From: Xylona heveae TC161
Lineage: Eukaryota > Ascomycota > Xylonomycetes > Xylonales > Xylonaceae
Assembly (NCBI RefSeq): GCF_001619985.1
Contig: NW_017264195.1
Span: forward strand, 1 to 64,000
Length of the DNA: 64,000 nt
Direction of reading: 5' to 3'
Shown: positions 11,412 to 23,681 of the stretch, piece by piece
Numbering within the stretch: the first letter of the stretch is position 1
Layout: each line of letters starts with the position of its first letter
Notes under the pieces: generated by a model
What the model saw: only the letters and a program-made list of their open reading frames with translations
Databases searched by the model: none
Told to the model about the DNA's origin: nothing
Position numbers and translations under genes: made by a program

Positions 11412-12883
11412 TCATACTCGATTGTCTCTCTCTGCGTTTGGGTACACCTGCCTTACAAACGCTCGCAAATTGTCATTCCAGAGTTGCTTTACCTCATCTT
11501 CCAACACCGGCAGCTTGTTCTTGTGCGCCCTTGACACGTTTTCAACGTCTGTCAGTACCCGAATAATATTGAAACCCAAGACCTTCTTTATATCCTCTCG
11601 TGCAATCCCTCTAGCCAGCATCGAGGCTACCAAGGCTGGGTATTTCGACACATCCTCGAGACCTTTGACCGCGCAAACCATCCCGTCATAATCTGAGCCT
11701 AGACCAATGTGAGAATATCCAATTTGGTTGGCGACATGACATATATGGTCCACGACATGGTTTATCGTCGCGGCTTTCGAGTCGGAGTGGGTTAGGGAGG
11801 GAATAAAAGAGATCATGATCACGCCGTTGTTGTCTTTTAGTTTGGCAAGCACGGCATCTGTTACGTTGCGATTGCTTGGTACGAGTGCAGAACTACAAGA
11901 CAATTTATTAATGTAAGTTGCATAGATTAAAATGCGTGACTTGACCAACCTCGATGAATGAGAGAATATGACGGGCGCTTTGGATTTCTCCAAAACCGCA
12001 TGCATCACATCGTCGCTTGTATGAGATAGATCAATTATCCTATGTGCCAGTAAAACCAAGTTAGAAAATACAATATAGTATGTAAAAAAGGGCCTTACAT
12101 TCCGATACGATTCATTTCTTGAATCATTGCCACACCTTGTGACGACAGGCCGTTATGAGCTGGAGTATTTGATGTCTTTGAATTTGGGGGTAAGCAAAAG
12201 TCCCTTAATCGGCGCATACAGAAAGAGACAATACCGCGCTGTCTGCATAAAGATTGTTTTTGTTGTGTGCCAGAGTAACGTAACGGACGCCGAGCTTGTG
12301 ATAGAGGCGTAAAACACTGGCGCTGTTTGCGATTTGATGCAGACCCTCTACACCAATCAAACTTGCAAATTTCTGTTCTTTAAAAAGCTCTAGGACATCC
12401 TCTGCCTTATACACTATCCCCATTCTCTCGGGATACAAGTCATGGACTCGGTGAACTAGATCGATTTGCTGCATCGTATCGCGTACGGCTTCGAAGTGTA
12501 TAGAGTCATCTTTGAAATTGTCCTCGTTGGGACTGCGTACATTCACTATCAGTGTCTCCCTTGTAAACCATTAATCACGATGCAACTGGGAGAACACCAA
12601 CCAGTCGACATAAACACTCCAGAAAGCTCCGCCGGATTTTCCTTCAACCAGCCTTTTAAGGTCTACATGGCCTCCAAGATCCTTGTGAGACTGGAATCGC
12701 TCGTCCAGTTTATTGTCATAAAATCCGCGAATCAAATGTGGCCAGTCATTATGTCCGTCTGCAAAGAATTAGCTTGCTACATTAAATTTTGTACTGGTTT
12801 TTGATATGCCACGAACCAATTAAAGGAACTTCAGAAAGAATATCAAGTGCTTCTTCCCTCCAAAACTCAATGTCGTCTTCCAT
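11412..12883 (-). CDS. gliJ: Membrane dipeptidase (renal dipeptidase family), GliJ-like
   Basis: Six exons: 12883-12817, 12758-12602, 12532-12235, 12175-12099, 12039-11950 and 11892-11412, giving 389 residues in one frame. Zinc-site motifs are visible: DGHND near the N terminus, SLIGVEGLHQI (bridging Glu), IIDLSHTSDD, VIFSHSS and HIGLGSDYDG. The family cleaves dipeptides. In ETP pathways GliJ cuts Cys-Gly after GliK has removed glutamate, leaving the bis-cysteinyl intermediate. It is convergent with the GliK-like gene, the enzyme of the preceding step, and divergent from the exporter. All splice sites are GT-AG and the gene looks intact. Confidence 0.9.
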
Positions 12884-13533
12884 GGCAGGTAGTCCTAAAT
12901 ACGGGGTTGGCAACAAACGGTCACTGTAAAGAGATTTACGTTCTAACTGAGCGGCCGATATATATAGTTATATAGATTTTTGGATGTGGATTAATTCGAT
13001 TTCGGTGATTATTATCCTATCCTTCAATACCACAGCTAAATAAATCGGCCTGGAATAGGTCTACATAGGTATGGAATACCCAGAGTATATATCAGTCTCT
13101 TATTCACAATCTCCTCTTGAGAATGACTGGAAAATGGATTGATTTAACAATTTATATTTTGTCTATTTAATGTTCTCTAATTCCTGCGTCGAATCGCTCT
13201 TCGAGCAGCCTGCAAGGTTGCCCGTAATATGTTGATCGTCAGGTATTGATTATCTTTTGCCGAATTGGGATATCCAGCGTCGGACAGATTTCATGTCGCT
13301 ACAGAAAAGTCTCCGAATAGTCTCCGCATCAACCAAATATTGTTTCATCCAATATCCCAACGGGCCAGTAATTAATTTTTCTTTTCTTTAGGGTTCTATC
13401 GCAATTCTCTTTTATTAGCTACGTCGCCAGCATGAAAGATAGCTTGGAAAAGCTTTCGAGGAAAGAGTTCTTTGACCGTCCCCATTTCACCTCCAACTTT
13501 CCGACTTGACGACTCGCCCTGAATCCGATAGCC
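12884..13533. other. Divergent promoter region, GliJ-like / exporter
   Basis: About 650 bases, AT-rich in the middle. No coding sequence, repeat or clear regulator motif was identified. Confidence 0.5.
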
Positions 13534-15312
13534 ATGAGCTCTACGTTCAAGGCATTTATGCCGCCCTATCAACTCGGGGCACGGCTTGGTCATAAAACCA
13601 ATTTGGGCGTCATTCTTGTCACTTCCACCTTGGTTAATTTCCTCGACCTTTTCCAGCTCTCGTCAATTCTCTTTGGATTGCCTGAAATCGAAAAAGCTCT
13701 CGATTTTGGTGTAGATGAGATAAATTGGGTGCTCGTGGCTTACAATATTACGTTCGCTTCATTTTTGCTCATTGCGGGACAGCTTGGTCAGCGACTCGGC
13801 TTGGAGAAGATTTTCATGACAGGGACCGCAATATTGACTATATCAAATATTATAAACACTGCTGCACCTAACAAATCGGCGTTGATTGTTGGCCGGGCCA
13901 TTTCAGGAATCGGTGCTGCTCTGACTGTAGGTGGAAATTGTCAATACTCTTCCCTGATTGCAGTCCATTGACCTCGCTATACAGGCTCCAAATGGACTCG
14001 CGATAATTAGCAGAACATTTGCCGACGGCAAGGGGCGTAGCCAAGCCTTAGCACTATATACTGCTTGTGCACCACTTGGATCAGTCATTGGAACTGTTGT
14101 TGGAGCCCTCCTTGCCGGTAACTATATCCAGTATAACCCAGACAAAAGTTCCGATAGAAACGACTAACGCACAAGCAACGTAGCATCCTCGGCCGGCTGG
14201 CGTTCCGTGTTTTGGGTCTGCTTGATCCTCTCGGCTCTGGCGCTCATTGTAGCGGCACTCTTTCTCCCGGCCTTCTCATGTGAGAACGAGCTCTCTGTCG
14301 ACTATATCGGCGTTGGAATCTTCACGGCTGGGATTGCATTACTAGTGTACGGTCTCAATGACAGTTCTCGAAGCGGATGGCGATCTGCACAGGTCATTGT
14401 TGGACTTGTCTTGGGCGGATGCCTCCTTTTGCTCTTTTTATGGATCGAGACACGCGTAGCAAATCCGACAGTGCCGCGTTATCTTTGGAAATCTGGCTCG
14501 TTTTTCCTCATGCTTTTGGTCATTTTTGCATTTGGCGGTAGCTTTAGCGCCTGGTTCTTCATCTCTACGCAGTTGTGTGTAAACCTGCTGCGTTACACTT
14601 CCATTTTGACTGCCGTATATTTCTTGGTAAGTGATTCCCTTGCATCCCACCCCCTTCGACTCCGAGTTATACTAATATGGGCTACCGTCTGAAATAGCCC
14701 GGGGCATTCTCAGCCATAATGACCGGTGGATCATCGGAACCTCTCGTGAGACTTATCGGCGAGAAGCTCACCATGATGGTGGGATTGGCCATAACGGGTG
14801 CAGGCGCGGTGGCTTGGGTATATGCCACGCCTGAGCGAGCCGCCGGCACGGGTCATCATGGAGGATACTGGTACGCGATTGTGGCAGCCATTATTTTTGT
14901 CTGTGCCAGCCCCGTGTCGATGGTGCCCGCCCAAAGTGTCATGCTGCGCCCTGTTCGAGAGGGAGATTATGCTGTGGCCAGTGCTTTATTCAACGCTGCA
15001 TACCAAGTTGGTGCCAGTGTTCTGTTGGCGGGCGCAAATACTATCATGGGCAGCGAAACAACCCAAGTCAAAGGTCCGAACGGCATGCCGATCGAAATGA
15101 TCGATATGGACGGCTACCAGGGCGCTTTTTGGCTACTTGCCGGAGTCTTGTTTGCTGCGACGGCCATTGTCGGTGTTTCGTATTGGCCAAAGTCTGAGAA
15201 GAAGAGTGAGCAAGAATCATTGGAGGAGGCAATTCCAGAGACAATCCAGCCAGACGAAAAAGGATCCGTGCCGCCGAACCATCAGTCCGAGCGCGACGTA
15301 GCTATTCCATGA
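13534..15312 (+). CDS. gliA: MFS drug-efflux transporter, GliA-like
   Basis: Four exons, 13534-13926, 13985-14117, 14184-14626 and 14698-15312, give 527 residues with 12-14 hydrophobic segments. The loop after TM2 reads GQLGQRLGLEKIF, the MFS motif A position, and the next helices (GRAISGIGAALTAPNGLAI, APLGSVIGTVVGALL) match the DHA2 drug:H+ antiporter group containing GliA and SirA-type transporters (SirA itself is ABC type). It probably exports the ETP and contributes to self-protection. The hydrophilic C-terminal tail is charged. It is divergent from the dipeptidase and convergent with the methyltransferase. Confidence 0.88.
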
Positions 15313-15578
15313 AAGGGATAGCCAGCTGGTATGCGGGAATAGGCATGCCTTCAAAAAAGTCATTGTGATATTGCCAGAAGGGCAGAATATTTAGGATTTA
15401 GAAGCATTATTTGAAAATTGTCTCCCAGGCATGTCCTTGTGGAAAGTCGACGTTATTGATCGCGGAAATGTCTGCTATGTTATTTTATTTTGGATTTTCC
15501 CAGTATAGTCTTTTTAAAGGGTATAAACTTCTACGTTTCTAACAGGTGGAACATTCATCCTGACAAAATTGAACGATT

Positions 15579-16532
15579 CTATTTCTGCGAGACCTTGCGA
15601 CCAAAGGCCAGACGGTAGTGGTAAACATTGCCCACTGTATTCATCTCTTTCTCCAGGTCGACCTTTAATTGGTCAAACTCCTCCGCCGAAGGGTGCCCAG
15701 GCTTGTCTGTTTAATATCGTTAGTTAATCTCCGCAAAATTTCATGCATGTATCAATCGTTCGGAGAATGGAACGGGTCAGCTAAAATGTACTTGGGAATA
15801 CTCACCGGCCAGCATCTTCTTCATCGCATCCGAGAGAAACAAGAGCATGTCGACCGCCCGTTGGCCCTGCTCTCTGTCCTCCGACGCAGCGCCCACCTTG
15901 ATGGTCTGCACGTGTTCTTGGACATCCACAGCACCTGCCTTCTGTAGCCATTCAACAAGGTGCTCGGCCGGCCGCGGTCTATTTCCAATGGCGCCCCACG
16001 CGCGAACCATGACATCTCGGAAGCGCGTGAACGCTGCATGCTCTGGGCCCTCTCGGATGGACTGCATGTCACCCTCGTGCAACTCGATCCAGCCGCCTGG
16101 CTTGACGCACGCGAAGAGCTTCTTCACCGCGTCAACGCCGGCGTCGTCATTGGGACAGACTGACAGGACGAACCGCTGATGAGCCACGTCAAAGTACTCT
16201 TGCAAGTGGGCCGGCCAAGTGTCAAAGATGGAGTGGAGACTTAGTTCGACATTGGCCGGTCGGTCCGCCGGCGGGAGGAAATGCTGGGCAGAAATGTCCG
16301 TGCCAATTAGTGTTGCGCTGGAAGGGACCGTCGTTGCGAGGTCAACCAGCCAGGTACCCTCGGCTGTGGCAGAATCCAAGACCCGCAAGTCGGGCCGTGA
16401 CAGGTCGGCGGGGCAGAGGAGGAGTTTTCCTCCCATTTCCGCCTTGACCAGTTCGTGTTGAGCCCGTAGTCGATCATATTCGACTTTGTGTCGTGGTCCG
16501 CCGTATGTGTCTTTGACTTTTTGCTCGCTCAT
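15579..16532 (-). CDS. SAM-dependent methyltransferase, GliN/TmtA type (1)
   Basis: Two exons, 16532-15806 and 15706-15579, give 284 residues. Class I methyltransferase features: motif I region VLDSATAEGTWLVDLA, acidic loop LIGTDISA, then FDVAHQRFVL and CVKPGGWIELHEGD (motif IV/post-I). This family includes ETP-cluster GliN (amide N-methylation in gliotoxin) and the S-methyltransferase TmtA/GtmA. Which group it methylates cannot be told from sequence. It is convergent with the exporter and divergent from the glutathione transferase gene. A clearly related second copy lies at 32413-33462. Confidence 0.85.
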
Positions 16533-17192
16533 TTTTTATCCTGGGAATTTTCAATCGTTGATAGGAATTTCGTAAATTCTTCGAGAAGAGAAAAAAAAAC
16601 AGGAGAAAAAATGTGGGGAAATATTATATGGATATTTTTTTTGAATAAAAAAATAAATAAATATATAAATATAAAAAGGGAAGGAGATAAAATGATTTTG
16701 AGACTGAGAGAGGTTCTATGCTGGTAGCAAGTCCGGAAGACTACAATATTAGAAAAGGATTTGCTTTAATAACTCTCCGTATTAACCACCTCTCATTTCC
16801 CTCTCGGTAGTGATAATGGCCGAGTTTCTCAGCGGAGTTTTCGTGATGCTGCATTCGATATCCAGCACGGTCAGTAATTTTGGGACAAAAATGCGATTCC
16901 CCTCATTACGTGCTTGGAACAATGAATTTAATGCCGACGTAGAAGTTATTTCGCTAGCAAGAATATTGACTATTGTATAAACATAGCTGCATCTTGACCA
17001 TGAGCTAGCTGCATTTCTTCACCCTTCTTCTGAAGAAGTAGCTCCCTTTTTATTGTCCGAAAGCATTTTATAAAAGATACAAGGGCATCTATCGCACAAA
17101 ATCAACGATAGCATAAAGTTTATAACATATTGGCCGATCCATCTCCCGAGAACAGGACATTTGTCATTTGCTCCACAAACAAGGACGAAAAA
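16533..17192. other. Divergent promoter region with A-rich tract
   Basis: Shared upstream region of methyltransferase 1 and the GST gene. Positions 16590-16690 form an A-rich low-complexity tract. Open frames through this tract are not credible genes. Confidence 0.6.
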
Positions 17193-18060
17193 ATGAGCTC
17201 AGAAACCACAGAGGACTTGTCTCAACACCCGCCCATTGCGGCGGACAAGTTGGTCTTGTACGTCAAGAAAGGTATGTTTCCTCGTTCTTGTGCTTGAGCG
17301 GACTCTGTCTGCTTGTTGGCCCTTTTTCCTGCCTCGAAGTATAAGCAGATAGTAGAAAATGATACTTACTTCTGAAATAGCTAGCCCGACATCGACAGCG
17401 AATTCAGTAAAACCGCTTATGCTTCTAGAAGCACTTTCGATTCCTCATGACATCCATATCATCAACTCTACGAGCAACGAAACATGGTTTCATGCTGTGA
17501 ATCCATACAAAATGGTCCCTGCCATCGAGGACGTCGAAGTGTACCAGAGTAGCGCAGGCCATGAGCAACGACTGAATGTCTTTGATAGTTCGGCATGTTT
17601 GACGTACTTGGTAGACAAATACGACAAGGACGGGCTGTATGGAGGCAAAGATCTCATTGAACGGACGATCGTCATGAATTGGCTCATGTCATACACGGCT
17701 GGTCTTGGCGCTACTGGGAAATGGTGGCTCCTCATGAAACCCCGTGCGGAGACGGTTGGCGAGGCCATTCAGGTCTTGGTCAGGTCGATCAAGTCCGAGT
17801 ACAGCTTTCTCGAAAAGCGCCTGAACGAGCCCGGCCAGAAATATGTTGCCTTGCCGGACAGGCCCACAATTACTGACTTTGCCATCTTCCCATTGGCAAA
17901 TGAACAAGTCGCTGCCACGGCAGAGATCGATTTCTCAGAATGGCCAAAACTGAAGGAATGGAGCGAGAACATGAGCAAATTCCCACCCGTCGCAAGAGCT
18001 CTTCATCGCATCTGCCGATTTGGACTGTCAGAGGAGGAGCTGACTGCTCAAGGATTGTAA
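17193..18060 (+). CDS. gliG: Glutathione S-transferase, GliG-like
   Basis: Two exons, 17193-17271 and 17381-18060, give 252 residues. The protein has the GST N-terminal thioredoxin-like domain (KLVLYVKK..SPTSTANSVKPLMLLEALSIP; NPYKMVPAIED with the cis-Pro, and DSSACLTYLVDKYD) and an all-helical C-terminal domain (DRPTITDFAIFPL). GliG-type enzymes add two glutathiones to the hydroxylated diketopiperazine, supplying the sulfur of the disulfide bridge. The start at 17193 is the first ATG and is followed by a short GT-AG intron. It is convergent with the P450 gene. Confidence 0.9.
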
Positions 18061-18290
18061 ACATTTTTTGTTATTTCTAATAAAGTTTGTAAATAGTGCT
18101 TATGTTTAAAAATATTTCAAATGAAGAGCGATTTGCACGATTGGTAGAATAGATACACATAAGAGGTTTTTATAACAGTATTTGGGCCGACTTGCCCGGA
18201 AGCAACTATTCGATCAATGAAAGTACACGCACAGGGCTTTTCTCTTCTATTTTTGTATCTGTGGTAACACATATTATTGACAAAGTTACT

Positions 18291-20164
18291 CTATTCAATC
18301 CTTTGTAGATCTATCTTGACATCGGAAATCGGAGTCCAGCTAGTCTTCGAGTCATCTGCAACCTTCTCGGCTAGGGCGGATGATGACTGAGAAATCTTGT
18401 ACTGGCTGACAAGATGGAATAAAAAGGCTTTCATCATGGAATCTGCAAAATGCTGGCCAAGACACTTTCTTGTCCCAAAGCCAAAGGTAAAAAGATTATA
18501 TCGCAGCTAAGATCTCGTAAGCCTCCAACTTGTTCTGTTCCCCCATCGTAAAACCTATTCTCAAGACTCACCTCTGCGGGCTTGACGTGTTGGAGCCTGC
18601 TTGGATTGAACATGTGGCTGTCTTTACCCCAAAATGCTTCATTGTGATTTATCTTCAGGGTGTCGACGACGACAGAAGTCTGACAGTGACGATGTTAGCA
18701 AGTAAACCGCCAAAAAGGTGCAACCATCTCATACGTTTGGAGGTATCACGTATCCGCCCAATACTTTCTCCGTGGGAGAACTTTCGGGAATTGTAAAAAC
18801 TGAGCGCAGATTCAGCATATCTTTGTTTTATTTTCACCAGCAGCAATATTTCTTGAAACAAACCTGTAAACGGACGAAGACGAAGGGATTCTAGGAAACA
18901 GAGGTGTAATAGCGTATCTTTACGGCGGTAGTAAGCATCCGGATCATCGACATTCTTGCGGATTTCTTCACGCAGCTGCTCTTGGACGGAGCTACTCTCC
19001 GCCACCAGCGCAACCAGCCAGCTGAGAACATGCGTGGAAACGTCCAGATTGGCGAAGAGCATTTCGCTCAATGTCTGTAGAGTCTATGAAAGGTGTTAAC
19101 TAATCTTCCAGCATGACTGAGGGACAAAGGTCTCGTGTCAAAAATACCTCACTCATTGGGATCTCTCCGTTGAGGACCTGATTCCAGGCTTGAACGATTG
19201 GCGGTGGTGACGAAACGGTCTTTTTCGCCTGATATATCTGATCATTAAATGTCATCCACTCGTGGCGGAAGTTGATGAGCTCTTGAGTTGCTTTTCCTTC
19301 CAGCGGACGACCAAGCTCGTAGCGAAAAGCTCCCCCATTGAGCACATGTACCATCAGTCCCAGACTTTTCTGGCCAATAGACCATAGCTTTTCTTTTTCA
19401 GCATCAGTTAAAGGACCATAGATGTATTCGGCGGTGCACATGAATGGAAATCGAGAGATTGCATGTGCGCTGTGTACATCGAAAGACGTAGCTCCTGCGG
19501 TTTCCGTAGCTACCATAGATTTAACGTAGCCGCGCGCATCTGATTCAATAGATGAGCTATAGCTCCGCACCCCATGATGAGCGAAGAACGGTTCCCATTC
19601 GCCGCGTAATTTCTTCCATCTTGTACCATTGATCAGCCCCATACAATCGCCGAGAAGTTCATGAAACATCCATCCGGCGTTGCTTGATCTGGCTTTATTA
19701 TGGTGAGGAGAGTCCGAATGAAACACTCGCACATCCTCGGGTTTGGTTATAACTCTAGTGATAGGTTAATAATGATATGCTCACGGGATGTGGTCCCAAT
19801 GACAAGAATCACTGACACCTCTGGAATGGTCCCTGCCCAGACCCTGTAAACGGCGCCGTATCGGCTCCATACTCTGCTGCACTCTCTTCCATCTAGAAAT
19901 TTTTCTATGCACTGACCATTTGGCCATTTCCACCTGGGGCCAGCGATTGATTCTCCACGAGCATTGCGAATGGGATATATAAACGACAAGATATCCTAAT
20001 TTCGTGTTAGAGAATATTCGCTTGCTTGGTAGGTTATTTCAAGTATCGTGACATACCGAGACAATGGAAGTAACCACAGGTTCACCGTTTAACCGAGCGA
20101 TGAACCATCCAATACCAACAAATAGTGTTCCCACTATTGTCAATAGAGAAAGTAGAGTGAACAT
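18291..20164 (-). CDS. Cytochrome P450, ETP-cluster (GliC-like role)
   Basis: Seven exons: 20164-20057, 19995-19817, 19754-19148, 19083-18864, 18799-18735, 18679-18572 and 18506-18291. Together they give a continuous 500-residue P450. Visible are an N-terminal membrane anchor (residues 1-23), ESLRLRPFT (ExxR), the PERF-like region WGKDSHMFNPSRLQ and the haem-binding FGFGTRKCLG with its Cys ligand. ETP pathways need a P450 to hydroxylate the alpha carbons before glutathione addition (GliC). This is the only P450 in the cluster, so that role is inferred. Unspliced, the locus looks fragmented, but all junctions are canonical and in frame. Confidence 0.9.
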
Positions 20165-20443
20165 AATTGTAAGTGAAGTGGGGGATAGCTATGCTTGCAT
20201 TGGAACTGGCACGAGCGCAGGAAATAAAGTACAAACAGCTCTTACATCCCAAAGGCTTGAAAAAAGCCCGGACATTATTCGGACCTTAGAAATATACTCC
20301 GATTTCAGACTTCACTCGGAGGCAAAATGAAGTGGATTGCCAAGGTAAGAGAGACAAAAGTATATGTATTTCATATTGGATAAGGCGTCAAACATCATTT
20401 CCTCAATCTTGTAATCTAACTAGAATCAATAGGTATAACGCAA

Positions 20444-22014
20444 TCAGGCTTTCACATTTCCACGTGGCCGAGACGAATGATATGTCTCTGGGTTCAAGTA
20501 AGATGTAACGGCCAGAGAATCACCATCAACTGCACAAGTAACATAAGTATGGAACCCCAAACCGTCGCCCAGGTTTCGGTGTTTACTGTATAGCAATGAA
20601 ATAAACAGTTAGTGGGGATAATCTAGGATTGAATGAGGTAAAGAAGATAGACACGGGCCGTACGTACCAGAGCCGAGAGACCCCTTCATAGTAGGATCCG
20701 TTACTCAATCCTTTGCCTCGCTTTTCAAGAAAGGCCGATAAACCTCGTGCCACCTGCTCGTCATCCTGAGCATAGTGTCTCACTGGCAAGTACACCTTCG
20801 TCTTCGGACTAGGACAGCTGGCTTTGATTTCCAGATAGTAAAGCAAGCCCGAAGTGCGATGGCCTTTTTCTGGAAGGGAGTTCGAGGCGTCGAAGCTTTG
20901 GTCATCAATTCCAAATATATTGCACCATAACTCTTTCAGCGACGCAATGTCGGAGATGGGATCGAGTTTTCCCTTCATGGTCAACATATCCACAGCACTA
21001 TCAAACGAGGTCCGTGGTGATCTTATATAGATCTTTATCCGCGATTGTACTGGATCCACACAATCGATGGCGAGAATTTCGACCTGGAGCTGCTCTTTTT
21101 CATCAAACGAACGCAAGAAGTCGGTGACTAAATTAAGGGAATTGCCAAAATGGATTCCAACTGAGTCTAGACTCTGTATCGCATTTTCGACAGTTTCGAG
21201 GTTCGATTTCCCCGTTCGTGATGATCTCCAACTGGGCATAAAATAGTATTTCGTCACGACCTTATCCTCCAAAAGATCAAATGCTATGAATGTTTGAGAC
21301 TGAGGATGTTGAACCCCGTTCTCGACTTCCGAAGGCTTGATTTGCTGAGGACTGAGCAGCTTGTTGGAAAAATGTCGATACAGCTGGAGATCCAGATCTG
21401 GAGAAACCGGGAGAGCATTCCCGAGCATCTGCACACCTGCAAATAAATTGAAAGGATCGGATACTGATCCCGCTGATTGTCCAATTGGCTCAACTGAATA
21501 GCGTACGGCTGGGATCTTGCGCTTGGAGCACCAGCACCAGCTAAGTTCGGCAGGTGTATGATCATCTGTCATGAAACTCTGCCACGACTTCGGCGGACCA
21601 CTCGCGCGAGGATGAGGCCCGAGAGATCGTGCTACACGATCTGTGAAGAAAGTTCGGTGAAAGTCCTGAGACTGCTTCGAATAGCCGGCAATTTCCATCA
21701 TATCCGACAACATGTGCCCAAGTTCATGGTCCCATAATGTCTTGTCTTCATTTTCGACACTCGGTCTGTCTGAACTTCTGCCCTGCAACAATTCTTCGTC
21801 TGAGCTTACTTTTTCCGTGACAACGGTTCGCTATTTGGTTATATCAGCTGAGACTCTCTCATATGTTCTGCTTTATTGTTTGCCTTACTGCAGACTTCAC
21901 CGCAGGAAAGCTCGGTGTTGTCCAATATTCGCTACTATAAAACCTCTATCAGATGAATTTTCAATAGGACGCTTTGCAATGAAGAACTCACAGTGTCTGT
22001 ATTTGAGGAGACAT
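20444..22014 (-). CDS. DMATS-type aromatic prenyltransferase
   Basis: Four exons, 22014-21992, 21934-21889, 21830-20668 and 20585-20444, give 457 residues, normal for the family. Diagnostic blocks: WDHELGHMLSDMMEIAGY, LGPHP, DDHTPAELSW (catalytic Glu as in FgaPT2 TPIELS), VRYSVEPIG and DPFN (diphosphate Arg region), TKYYFMPSW and the C-terminal TSYLNPETYH. These soluble enzymes transfer dimethylallyl to indoles or tyrosine. In sirodesmin biosynthesis SirD O-prenylates tyrosine, the obvious parallel. The short first two exons were placed because splicing gives a single open frame. It is divergent from the GliI-like gene across a 304-base promoter. The acceptor (Tyr, Trp or the diketopiperazine) is unknown. 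Confidence 0.92.
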
Positions 22015-22318
22015 TGTTTTTGGAATAGTCGGATACGGATGATCTCCAAATGATCAACCAACAGACCTTGAAATACTGTAGATCCACGGTCCTCAAAAAC
22101 ACTGCCCTCCAGGAATCGCATTCAATTCAGACAAGGCAAAAATTCAGGCCGGCGGCACATAACTTAATCGCCGATTACCTTCGTTTCGGGCCAAAAACAT
22201 TTAGTCCACCCAATTTCGCCGATCGGGCTTTATGGCAACACAGACATTTTCTCTAATTAGAGAACTACTAGTGAGGAATCGTGCCCCTGCGTATCCCTCA
22301 CTTCAGTTCAGAGTAGCC
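22015..22318. promoter_or_regulatory. Bidirectional promoter, DMATS / GliI-like
   Basis: This 304-base spacer between divergent starts likely drives both genes. It contains the palindrome CCGATCGG at 22220-22227, an everted CCG/CGG pair of the kind bound by Zn2Cys6 proteins. Binding is only a suggestion. Confidence 0.4.
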
Positions 22319-23681
22319 ATGTTGTCCCGCCAAAGCAAAGAGAGAAGCAAAACGCTGATTCCGTACTTACTGAGCCAGCATGACGCAGTACTCTCTGGCA
22401 ATCAAGAAACCGTCGACCTAAGCACTGCAGAGAATTGGCTGATAAAGGATAAAATACTGGAAGGCCTACCAAAGGCGTTGGAGAGTTTTGACAATTCTGT
22501 ACGCTCTATAAGCCACTTTCTTCGCCACAGAAAGCAACCGATATTGACACATTGCGTAGGATTTATCATACGCTCAAGGTATCGGCGGGTGCTCGAAAAC
22601 AAGAGAGCGCCTGTCTGCATTCATTAATGAGCATTTCAACCCATTCTCCAAGGTTGATTCATCGGAAATTGTTCTGGCGGCGGGTGGCAGTTTTGCTCTG
22701 ACGGCGCTTGCGCAGCAAATATGTGACCCTGGGGATGGAATACTCATCGCGGCTCCATACTGGGCCGGACTAGATATCTCCCTAAGCGTACATCATGATG
22801 CAAAGGTCGTTCCTGTTCATATACCGTTGGATGAATTTTTCGATGTGACAGGCGTAAAATATTACGAGGCTGCACTGAAGAGCAGCCCTGTTCCCGTCAA
22901 AGCTGTGCTGGTTTGTAATCCGCACAATCCATTGGGCAGATGCTACCCAAGGGAAACGCTGCAGGCAATGGTAGACTTCTGCTCTCGCAACAGCCTGCAT
23001 TACATTTCCGATGAGGTCTATGCCCTGTCCTTGCATAGACCTGTGGAACATGACTATGTCCCGTTTACATCGGCTCTGTCACTCGACGGTGGAAAGGGCT
23101 TGGTTCATGTGATATACAGTCTTAGCAAGGATTTTGGATGTAGCGGACTCCGTCTGGTAAGTTGTTTCGCCCTAGATTGCAAAAATATATGCTCAATCTT
23201 CCAGGGCGCATTTATCACACAAGGCAATGAAACCGTTCGTCTGAGTGGTGCACTGAACACTCATAGTCAGACATCAACCATGGCGACGTCAATGGCTTTG
23301 CGGCATTTCCTGAGGGATGATATCGTGACACACATTCAAACCGAGGGAGCAGAGAAACTTACCACTGCTTACCATAAGATACGCGACTTTCTAGCTGCAC
23401 GGCGCATTCCGTTCTCTCAAGCACCCTATGGCCTGTTTGTCTTCGCGAGACTTTGCCTCAGTGACAGTGTCGAAAGCGAGAAATTACTGAATCAGTGTAT
23501 CAAAAAAGCTGGCGTAGCAGTCTCTACTGGCACAAGCTACCATTTTAACCAGGCTGGTTGGTTCCGTATCTGCTATGCTGTTCCGCCGGAGCAACTGGAA
23601 GAAGGCTTGCGAAGGATTGATAAAGGCATGACGATGTTTCATGACCTGATTTCTCAGGCCGATAGTACTTTATCCGCGTAG
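22319..23681 (+). CDS. gliI: PLP-dependent C-S lyase (ACC-synthase-like), GliI-like
   Basis: Three exons, 22319-22498, 22560-23156 and 23205-23681, give 417 residues. The fold-type I aminotransferase layout is clear: DLSTAENWLI, DLSYAQGIGG (created by the first splice), FINEHFNPF, APYWAGLD, NPHNPLGR, ISDEVYALS and SLSKDFG with the PLP-binding lysine, followed by a C-terminal WFRICYA. ETP homologues (GliI) cleave the C-S bonds of the bis-cysteinyl intermediate to give the dithiol. An in-frame extension to 22232 exists but lacks an ATG, so 22319 was chosen. It is convergent with the NRPS gene. Confidence 0.92.

Noticed and set aside
16488-16727. Open frame over A-rich DNA
   Set aside because: Translation is low-complexity Lys/Asn/Ile and overlaps the 5' end of methyltransferase 1; not a gene.
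18655-19989. P450 locus as a fragmented pseudogene
   Set aside because: Three separate open frames without a haem motif suggested decay, but six canonical introns join them into a complete 500-residue P450 with the haem-binding Cys.
22232-22318. Longer N terminus for the GliI-like gene
   Set aside because: The extended frame begins without an ATG and lacks family resemblance; the ATG at 22319 is preferred.
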